Source: Saccoglossus kowalevskii (lineage: Eukaryota; Hemichordata; Enteropneusta; Harrimaniidae). Taken from it: a stretch of DNA of 21,251 nucleotides. A program made the translations under genes and the position numbers. Of the stretch, positions 9,296-17,177 are shown piece after piece. The stretch's first letter is position 1, and each line of letters opens with the position of its first letter. The notes under the pieces are model-generated. The model searched no databases. It was not told the DNA's origin and was given only the letters and a program-made list of their open reading frames with translations. The DNA lies in NCBI RefSeq assembly GCF_000003605.2, contig NW_003132877.1:54112-75362 (forward strand), in the 5' to 3' direction.

Positions 9296-9748
9296 TTTAA
9301 ATCATATCGTTTTAGTTTTGGTATTTTGGATTGAAAAAGTAAAGGCTGGACTGGAATTCGCAGGACGCACGTTTTTTCGTCATAGTCGTCAAAATAGAGT
9401 ATGTTCAAATGAAGAATGTGTACATGTCACGCTCAACACTTCACCAAATCCGAATTTGAACGGATCCTGTATTAGAAGTCCTTAATTCCCCAACATTTTA
9501 TAATGACCTAAAGCTGTCCTGCAGGTTCAGCGCATCTTTGATAGTAGATTACAGCACTGTACGTTAAGGCACAGACTCATTAAGTCGGGCGGTATATTGT
9601 CAATTGATACATTATCGGAATACTTAAATACTAGTATATCAGAAACACGTACAAATAAAATGCGAACACAGGTTCTATAATTCGATAGAGGTTCGACTAT
9701 GCATGTCCATGCATTACGTCGGCACTTGCCGGTTTCCATCAGAGCGAT
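9296..9748. repeat. interspersed repeat, copy 2
   Basis: Diverged copy of the element at 3474-3932, in the same orientation and with the same right end CCATCAGAGCG. A small insertion near 9635 and missing bases near 9675-9685 distinguish it. The 70-codon minus-strand frame here shares only a short run with that in copy 1, which argues against coding. Confidence 0.8.
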
Positions 9749-10179
9749 TTTGTATTAGCGGGTATCGACAGATATGGTTCTGAGTTGAAGGTTCCAGATT
9801 TATGGCCCACTATTTGCTCTGGCAAGTGACTTAAGGTAGCGAGAGGGGTTTGATGACGTTTTTGATTAAAGCATTCTCTGTCTATTGTGTCATTCAGAAT
9901 CGTAATTTAGCGTATATATTTCAAAAGCCTAAGAATAGAAGGACAAGTTCGCACAAACTGGACAGTCAATGTTAACGTAATTATCACGTCACCACAAAAA
10001 TGGAGAGGAGATTGTTTATGGGATGTGAAATCGTCTGAGTTTACCTAGGCTGGAGTTTCCATTTTGAAGTGATGCAATGACGAATGCAACTTTAACTACA
10101 TCTTCCTACAAGATGTTATTCTAGCTAAATCTCCCAGATATTGATGTCGATGGTATTTATCTTCTTCAATAAATATAAA
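9749..10179. other. no gene seen
   Basis: Moderate-GC to AT-rich sequence with no reading frame of note, no splice-paired exon and no repeat link found to other parts of the window. Confidence 0.4.
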
Positions 10180-10440
10180 AGATAATAAAGCATAACATTG
10201 GGGAGTGGTCAGATGGTCGCTCATGCAAGTACTTCACAGCTTGGTACGATATTTTCTAACATTATCTGTCTAGCACGCATGGCTTGTAATACATTTTGGG
10301 CTACCTCTCGACTTTCAATATTTGTTTCTAACATTTTACTGCGGGATGCGGTAAGACAACGTCGTAAGTCAAGTTTGCACACGTATCAAACCATTTTTCG
10401 ATCAATCTTCCCAACAGACTAGTGCGATCGTCATCGATCA
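10180..10440. repeat. 750-bp repeat family, copy C (internally deleted)
   Basis: The left part matches the start of copy B (AATAAAGCA..., then CTCATGC(A/G)AGTAC). It then jumps to copy B's last 250 bp: TTCACAGCTT, GCATG..TGGC, TTTTACTGC(G/A)G..., ending ATCTTCCCAACAGACTAGTG. So the middle of the unit is absent. It lies about 1.4 kb right of copy B and immediately left of the minisatellite. Confidence 0.6.
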
Positions 10441-10461
10441 CAGTAAACAGCATTACGGTCA

Positions 10462-10980
10462 AAACTCATTATTGCATGGTATATTGAGGGCAGTAGTCAG
10501 TTTATATATCAAACCCTACTACAAGCCAATATATGTGTATTTACTGTAGCATGGTGTATTGAGCACTTTAGTCAGTTATAATTATCCATAGTACAATAGC
10601 CTTTATATAGTTACTCATTATTGCATGGTATATTGAGGGTATTATTCAGTTTACGTATCAATTCATACTAGTCTTTACGTACGACGCATTATAGCATGGA
10701 CAATTGAGGGCAGATTTCAGTTTACATAAAAACAACAAACATATTACTAGCATTTACATGCGTACTTCTTATTGCTTTGTATATAAAGGTCTGCAGTCAG
10801 TTTACGGATCAATCCATACTACTTGCCTTTACATATGTAATTATTATTGCAAAGTATATATAACAGATTAGTAAGTTTACATATCAATCCGAAGGTAGAA
10901 TTCAGTTCACGTATAAACCCATACTACTGGCTTTTACATACGTATGGTATATTGAGGCAGTAGTCAGTTTACACATGTAC
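10462..10980. repeat. degenerate minisatellite, about 75-bp unit, 7-8 copies
   Basis: A unit of the form TATTGCATGGTATATTGAGG, GCAGTAGTCAGTTTACATATCAA, CCATACTACTAGCCTTTACATA recurs. The GCATGG (or decayed) landmark falls at 10474, 10549, 10623, 10694, 10774, 10849 and 10942, so spacing is 71-80 bp, with a partly deleted unit near 10890. Copies differ by many substitutions, so the array is old. Tandem arrays of this size occur inside Helitron-like and other non-autonomous elements of molluscs, but no element ends were identified here. Confidence 0.85.
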
Positions 10981-11195
10981 CAAGTTTTATCATAATATGA
11001 TAATACATTCTAACAAGTCTAGTATTCTTATGGAAGTAGAAGCCATGCTTGTTTTATATATTTGATTTAGATTCAGATTACTGTTTCTGGTAACTGCGAT
11101 TGTTTTGAATGTTTATAGTGTCAACAATTCATCTGTAATATATCGCCTGTTGTTTATTTATGTTATATTTTGATCTATTTTTTACCATATCTCTC

Positions 11196-11279
11196 ACCCT
11201 TCATGTCATAGCTCCTCTAAATGATTCATACACAAATTTTATTGCGATTATTGACAACTTGTTTACAATGTTTGAAAAG
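11196..11279 (+). pseudogene. guanylyl cyclase pseudogene exon 1 fragment
   Basis: The frame reads TLHVIAPLNDSYTNFIAIID followed by N. This matches the helix after the FFSDIVGFT motif of membrane guanylyl cyclases, whose consensus is P-(L/M)-QVV-x-LLNDLYT-x-FD-x-IIDN. After IIDN the match fades (FTMFEK against FDVYK), where the family has the exon end before VETIGDAY. The FFSDIVGF part expected upstream is at best a shadow near 11075-11115, frameshifted and not claimed. Confidence 0.65.
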
Positions 11280-11290
11280 TTGGGCGTGAT

Positions 11291-13063
11291 CAGCCGGAAC
11301 GCAGCCCAGCGTTTTGACCGATATTGGGCGCAATTATTAGATTTGAGTAGCGCCACCAACGGCACGAAATCCTGTTTTTATATAAATGCGGAAGTGGTGT
11401 GGTAATTTCCCGCGGTTTTTTCTTTTTGTGTTATTTTAGAATCTTGGGCAAAAATCATAATTAAAAATGATGAACTAATATTCAGGTCTCAAATGGAACG
11501 TTGTCCTATAGGTTTTCAATCAAAAATCAACGAATGTATTAAAATATCATGCAATTTACAATGACCTTCGCATTCACCTTTCAAAATCAAAACATTAAGT
11601 TTGGCGTTTTAGTAAGTGTCGCATTTTTTTATAAAAACATTGTTCGAATTCATAATTTAATATAAAAATATCAGTGCTACACTCAACGGGCGTTGCAAAT
11701 TTGACCTTTCCACTGGCGTGTATGACAAGCCATTTTCGTTCTAATGATGGCGTTGGCGTAGCATGACATGTTTATCGAGAGGTCTCTGAATCTTTTAGTG
11801 TTTGGCCGTCTTCATGCTGAATTTAATCCGAAGCTTTTACCAAAGAAACCAGTACTGCTTACTAATCGCATTGTAGTGTTTTCAGGTCAAGTTCATGGTT
11901 TCAGTGTATTTTATTCGTCCTCATACACGGTGATGTATGTACCGTGCATGGTACGCGTTTATTTTCTTGAGTCGGAATTTCTTAATCTCGAATTCTTGTT
12001 GAGTATGTTGTAAACTTCGAAAAATATTTGCGTTAGCTCTGACTTCTCGGCGCTTGTTTTTGGAGTCTCGAGCTTGATACAGAAATTATATTTCTAACGT
12101 CCGGCTAATATAACTTATATAAGTTACCAAAACAGTCATTTTAATAAAAAGTACAGAAATTATATTTCTAACGTCCGGCTAATATAAGTTATATAAGTTG
12201 CCAAAACAGTCATTTTAATAAAAAGGATTTAAAAATATAATGAAATAACAATGTCTTATGTCATACGGATACATTGAAAATGTATGAAAAAATGGGGTTC
12301 TTTATCACAAAGCCCCATTTATATACACATGCTATATCATAACATTGATTCACATTGTACTGATAAAGTGGAAACAATATATGGCGGATCTGTTTACAAA
12401 CGTCGTGTAGGGAAATTTACAAATACAAGAACACAAAACAAATGACTGAAAACAATCGACAAAAAAAGTACAACACATCATAGTCAAATCAGTAAAAAAG
12501 AGATATATGAACTTCATGATATTTATCAAGTAAAAGTACACTATAGCGTGAAATCGTTGATCTTTAGTAAAAAAAATCGAAATCTAGAGTACAAGTAAAC
12601 GAAGATACATTTTACCATTTTACTCTCGTAGATTCGGAAGTGTCGCATTTTTTTAAAAGCAGAGCGATTTTCAAGAAAATCACTGAGCTTAATGTCGACA
12701 TATTCAGTTTTTTAACGATATCTTACTTATCGTGCCACACTGTCTACATACGAAGATATAGTACTATGAATAATAAAAACTCGCTCAGATGATCCATTTT
12801 TCTCTCGCTAACGACGAGGAAAAATGATGTGTGGCGATTCTAAAAATACTGCTGGCACGAATCAAGCGCACTATTTAGCACATAAGAACTAGATTTTATT
12901 ATATATATGGCAGAACATTTCAAACTTTCAAAGACTATGGTGTCCAAAATAACTGTTTTGCTGGCCTATCGGAAACACGTGATTCTCTAGCCGACATTTG
13001 AAAATTGTCACGTGACCTATGTCTAATAAACGCCCTCTGTGACAGTGGGTTGCGTTCCGGCTG
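11291..13063. mobile_element. 1,773-bp DNA transposon in the cyclase pseudogene (TIR, TGAT TSD)
   Basis: The ends are inverted repeats: 11291-11308 and the reverse complement of 13046-13063 match at 17 of 18 bases, both starting CAGCCGGAACGCA. Weaker similarity (GGGCG...TTATTAGA) continues for about 40 bp inward after a 10-bp gap. TGAT flanks both sides (11287-11290 and 13064-13067) as a candidate 4-bp target duplication. The interior holds a 74-bp tandem duplication and a 17-bp direct repeat (11614-11630 and 12638-12654). Frames of 60-81 codons inside show no transposase motif, so it is probably non-autonomous or decayed. Superfamily not assigned. Confidence 0.6.
12078..12225. repeat. two tandem 74-bp units with internal dyads
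   Basis: Units 12078-12151 and 12152-12225 differ at only two positions. Each has a perfect hairpin AGAAAT-TAT-ATTTCT. In unit 1 a 16-bp perfect palindrome TAACTTATATAAGTTA is present; both differences between the units (C to G, A to G) fall in this palindrome and spoil its symmetry in unit 2. Confidence 0.95.
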
Positions 13064-13385
13064 TGATATTCCGCACATATGATTGACGTGTATGCTAATA
13101 TTGTTTATACCGATATTATAAATGTACATTTGTAAATACAGTGTTATCACATCCACTATATCGCTCTGCACTAAAGTTTGAAGCACATTTTCAAGATTTA
13201 CAGATTACACACAAACAAAAGCTTATGTATAAAATAGGTACTTTTCCAATAAAAAACTTTGAACAATATATAAGTTCTTTCCAATAAACGATAATTAGCA
13301 GCGAACGAGGGACAGCGTCGCTTTTTTGATTTGCATATCGAGTTCTATTTTCAATTCAGCCAATTATCACACCGCTTGAATACAG

Positions 13386-13560
13386 GTTGAGGCGGTTGGT
13401 GACGCTTATATGGTTGTATCGGGTCTTCCTATTCGTAATGGCGACTACCGTGCTAGAGAGATAGAGTGTATGGCGCTAGCCATATTATAAGCAGTCAAGA
13501 CATTGAACATGAGACATAGAGCACAAAAGAAGTTGAAATTACGCATTGGAATACATTCAG
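13386..13560 (+). pseudogene. guanylyl cyclase pseudogene exon 2, near-intact, one stop
   Basis: A good acceptor (CTTGAATACAG, AG at 13384-13385) and donor (G|GTAGGC at 13561) bound 58 codons plus one base. It reads [20 protein letters not shown], then [17 protein letters not shown] at 13488-13490, AVKTLNMRHRAQKK and LKLRIGIHSG. This is collinear with the membrane guanylyl cyclase core from the guanine-binding Glu and metal-binding Asp to the glycine-rich turn. Only the TAA, at a position that is usually Asp or Glu before AVKTF, breaks the frame. It enters in phase 0 and leaves in phase 1. Confidence 0.9.
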
Positions 13561-13703
13561 GTAGGCATTATTGGGACGCCAAACTCGTCATCATCACAGC
13601 ACAGTTGACGGTCAATACGTCTTTTATTAGTTATTATACCACAGCTAAAATACAAAAATCATTGATAATAATACATTGCTAAACATTGTTTTCCAATTTT
13701 TAG

Positions 13704-13822
13704 ATATGTATGGTTTGTGCCGGTGTTAGTGGTCTTGAAAGGGTCTCTTTTCTGACACGATGAATAATGCTTCTAGAGTCAAACATCCTCGTTTTAATCG
13801 GATCAATGTTATATCACAGTTC
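13704..13822 (+). pseudogene. guanylyl cyclase pseudogene exon 3, frameshifted
   Basis: After an acceptor-like TTTTCCAATTTTTAG (ending 13703) the frame reads MVCAGVSGLE (13710-13739). Only 14 nt separate it from DTMNNASRVK (13754-13783), where family members have 24, so the RYCLFG segment with its conserved Cys is lost and the frame shifts. RINVIS just after aligns with KIHVSS of the family. The first codons do not keep the phase set by exon 2, a further defect. Confidence 0.8.
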
Positions 13823-15460
13823 TAAATTGTTCACATGTGGAAGTACATAAATAGTGAGAATGTACATTTTGACTCTATATAAGGAGTAACTTGACACACA
13901 TGACCTAACTCGGAATGTCGAGGTGCTCATGTCGGCATTCTAGCCACGAACGAATCAACACAACTTGCTCAAATTGAATGATTTGAACCAACTGGATACA
14001 CATCATTCCCTTGGGTAACACGGAAAATAATTGTCTAAGATTAAATCGACAAATCGACATTGAGGGTGCCTTGTTTCTCTACGCAAAACTTGCGTTGTCC
14101 TACGGAGGTTAGGTTAAATCATGAATAGTGTTTTAGAACATTCTCATACGTGTGTGCATTTATTTATGTAACCTTTTTGTGGATTTAAGGTTATTATATT
14201 ATGTACAAATGTTCATTATTAATAAATATTTCAAATCAATTAAACATAAATCATCAGCAAACGTGTTGGTTTAGTTTAGTTTATAAATAATACGGGTTGT
14301 TTGCTTCATTTCGCGCATTTCTATTGATTTTTTACCTGGTTTGACGGTTACTCTTGGTGGTTCGTTATTCTGCCACCTCAACACTCACGTGGATTTCTCT
14401 CTCGTCAGTGTGAGAGTATTTTTCTTTTTTATCCTTATCACTGCAAAAGTTGCTATCCATATCTCTCGGCGAAATAAACGAGAGGGACGTTTTTTAGAAT
14501 CCGTTGGAGATTGTAAAAACTCACCATCGGAAATGAATCCAAAAACCAGTACTTCAATCTTGTTAAACAGGACGATAGGTTCGAATACATTTGGACTACA
14601 AATGTTTCTTGGAAAATGGAAAGTTACAAATCCATTTGTGCCTATTATGGTTCAGAGGTAGTTTTTACACTTTTGTAATTCAAATTGTCGTTTTGTTCTG
14701 TCTTGTTGTTTCATGTCTGTGTCTAATTCAATACATCTCATTCAATGCTGTTGTTTGTTTGTATGCACAGCACGTTACGTGTTTATATCAGGTTTTTAAT
14801 TGGCCTTAGAATTTGGCAGGGGCGTCGCAACCTATGCAGTGAGAACCAGTGTGACTTGCTTGCTGACGGGGTTCTAAGGGTTGTTTTTCCAAGTTAAATG
14901 TTCAATAAATGTTAGGGTTTTTGTGTTATTTTACCCGTGAATCAAAATCACTATTATGTATATATAATATCGTTAATTGTTAGAATTTGTTCAGATATTC
15001 GTGTCTGAGGGATAGTTTGCGACCAATGACGTACTCATATTATCATCACACACTACATTGTATCTGATGTTGATACGAATGACGTTTATTTTCAAAATAA
15101 AAGATATCTTGCACAATTTGAATATTATTTTTTTTTTTATCATTTTCGCAATTCTATTTCATGCTGTACAACGCAAACTGTGTCTTTCTGTATATTCGAG
15201 ATACTAACTGAATACATTTAGTGAACTATACAATATGTCACTTCCTTTGTTTTGGCCACGGGCAAAGGGTTCATTTTATAACATAATATTCCATTGACTA
15301 AAACATAAAAAGGGCTGTTCTAGGCAAGGGGGGTGAAATAACTCACCGTCACACAGTAATGTGCGTTTTAACTACTTTATTGCATAACCTCTAGGATATC
15401 AATTTTACAATAGAAAAGACCCCAGGAAACAAGTGTTTCTGCGTCAGAGCACTCAACATT
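13823..15460. other. no supported gene
   Basis: The last cyclase exons (the LKGKG-x-x-TYWL region) were looked for and not found. Between about 14341 and 14661 both strands stay open for 90-107 codons, and a minus-strand donor-like GATG|GTGAGT sits at 14530-14523, but neither translation has a recognisable domain or an ATG start in good context. The rest is AT-rich, with a T12 run near 15127. Confidence 0.35.
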
Positions 15461-16018
15461 GCTTGGTCTCATTGATTGGTCTCAGAGTATTGTTCACTAA
15501 TGTTTTGTGACGGGTGGGATGGGACTTTGCCGAAGGTGGCATCCTGTAGAGACGCCTAGGATGGGACGCTCGTGTTTACTTCAATGGTCTCGGCACCCAA
15601 CTCCACGTTTCGAGTTAAGAAATGAGAGTGCCAATAAAATATTTGAGGGGTCTATAATATACAAAGGACTGGTTTTAGGTAATTATCGGCAATGAGAATC
15701 CAGATACTTTGGGATGTCGTCAGCAGCGAAATAGCCAGGTCAGAAACTGTAAACACATTTCCGCGATACGAGTCATGAATAAAATAAAAATAAGAATAGA
15801 ATAAGAAAAATCTACAAATATAATCATTTATTAGTCATTATATCAAAAATTAATTTGCAGATGACTTAACTAACATATTGAAAGTTGCGAGATGTTACAT
15901 AAACAGCTCTAGATGGAAATTCATGGTAGACATAATCATATCACGATCCAATCATTTGCTTTCAATTCACCTTCATCCGGTAATATTCCACCACCATTGC
16001 CCAATACCCGCCATACCG
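15461..16018. other. short GC-richer patch, no gene recognised
   Basis: 15500-15610 is richer in G+C than its flanks, with a 62-codon plus frame (15507-15695) of no known family. The patch may be a worn transposon end. The remainder to 16018 is AT-rich and featureless. Confidence 0.3.
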
Positions 16019-16044
16019 ATATATATATATATATATATATATAT
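16019..16044. repeat. (AT)13 microsatellite
   Basis: Uninterrupted AT dinucleotide run of 26 bp. Confidence 0.95.
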
Positions 16045-16186
16045 TAGTTACGATTATAGGAAATATAAATAATGTGTGAATACTGATACTTGTATTCTAT
16101 CAATGTGTGTGTAGATGACTATTATGATATAAGCAATGAATGGGTACTGGAAGTTAGCCATCTACAACAGAAATATTGACAAGTAC

Positions 16187-16211
16187 GAAAAAAGGGAAAA
16201 AAAGAAAAAAA
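16187..16211. repeat. 25-nt polypurine tract
   Basis: Unbroken A/G run, mostly A with a GGG. Confidence 0.9.
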
Positions 16212-17000
16212 TACATTTAAATAGTACAGAAGACAATTCTGTATTTATAACTCAATGAAAGTAATCTATGTGCTAGCAGTCAAAAAGCTGGGAAACGTAT
16301 ACCGCATGGCTGGAAGAGAGTGTGGTATAGCTGTGAAGATGGTGATGTACAAAATAAATTAATCTAAACTAGTTTTTGTAAAACAGTATGATAGTAAGCC
16401 AACATTTAGGCACTTGCCTTAAATTGTACTCCAAGTATGGTGTAGAAGAATAATATAATTTTCTAAATCACATTACTAGCAATCGTTATCGTTAGAATCG
16501 TTATTGTTATCACATAACTTACAATTATTGATGGAAAGCATACAATAAATGTATCTGAATGTAAAATTACACAATTTAGTTTATTTATACCTTATCCCCA
16601 AAATAAAAGAAAAAAAATATGTTGACACGCACTGCATTGAATAACAGCTGCCAAACTCGTGTTTAAGTGATTTTTGCACAAGCAAACGAATATTAACAGT
16701 GACAGTATACATTACCTATTCACTAATTGATAAACTTGAATGTTAATAGATATTTTAAAATTTCTACTGTTTGCATATCCCTACAGTAAATCATGACATA
16801 ATCATGTATAAATGGACATAAATAAACTTTCATATATTTATGTAGAATGAATACTGTGTCTATATTATATACATGTGTAATTAACTTTAGCAAGTTTAAC
16901 CACAAAATTACACCTTACCTCACATGTTCGCAATAACTTCTTTATGCTATATCTATATCTATTTGTTTTCATGTTTTCGTTTTAAAACAACTCTATTATT
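16212..17000. other. AT-rich 3' flank of the acyl-CoA synthetase gene
   Basis: No reading frame of note. A 36-codon plus frame (16251-16367) contains PHGWKRVWYS, discussed among the rejected items. A minus-strand donor-like GAG|GTAAGG lies at 16918-16911 with no clear partner. The interval may hold extended 3' UTR of the gene to the right. Confidence 0.35.
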
Positions 17001-17006
17001 TTTATT
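17001..17006 (-). terminator. poly(A) signal AATAAA
   Basis: Reverse-complement AATAAA about 170 nt past the stop codon of the acyl-CoA synthetase gene. It is the nearest canonical signal on that strand and would give a 3' UTR of roughly 190 nt. Confidence 0.45.
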
Positions 17007-17177
17007 TGAAATTCTGTATACATAAATCTCTCCTGTCTCTCTTCAATACTGAAGCGAGACATTTTAGACAAAAATGAATAATAACAAATAATGACCAGCT
17101 CTTCTAGATTCCGAAAAAAATATATTGCATTAGCTAAACCAATTCGAAATGTCCCTATTTATATTACAGCTGCCATG

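Larger units (their letters stand above)
11196..13825 (+). pseudogene. membrane-type guanylyl cyclase catalytic-domain pseudogene
   Basis: Three exons of a class III cyclase domain lie in order at 11196-11279, 13386-13560 and 13704-13822. In the living family the domain turns GTP into cGMP at the cytoplasmic face of the membrane. The Glu of the VE-x-x-GDAY motif, which selects guanine (adenylyl cyclases have Lys), is kept, as is the metal-binding Asp of GDAY. NGD-x-x-A-x-EI, LRIGIHSG and NNASR point to the receptor-type subfamily. It is dead: TAA at 13488-13490, a 10-nt deletion in exon 3, a disturbed splice phase, and no kinase-homology or receptor exons in the window. Introns are retained, so it is a duplicated rather than a processed pseudogene. 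A DNA element interrupts the first intron region. Confidence 0.85.

Noticed and set aside
9689-9700. GGTTCGACTAT resembling a Pol III B box in the 450-bp repeat, suggesting a tRNA-derived SINE
   Set aside because: The match is lost in copy 1 and no A box lies at the proper distance.
10462-10980. CRISPR-like array
   Set aside because: Units are contiguous, degenerate and about 75 bp with no constant repeat and unique spacers, and the DNA is animal; it is a minisatellite.
13386-13560. Adenylyl rather than guanylyl cyclase
   Set aside because: The substrate-selecting residue in VE-x-x-GDAY is Glu, the guanylyl type, and the NGD and RHR-x-x-x-K-LKLRIGIHSG context is that of membrane guanylyl cyclases.
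14341-14661. Open frames on both strands, one ending at a donor-like GATG|GTGAGT on the minus strand
   Set aside because: No start codon in good context, no domain, and no partner acceptor; chance openness of the same stretch explains both.
16251-16367. Frame with IPHGWKRVWYSCEDGDV, reminiscent of the start of methyl-CpG-binding-type domains
   Set aside because: Only about 20 residues resemble it, the core that follows is absent, and the frame has no start or splice sites.
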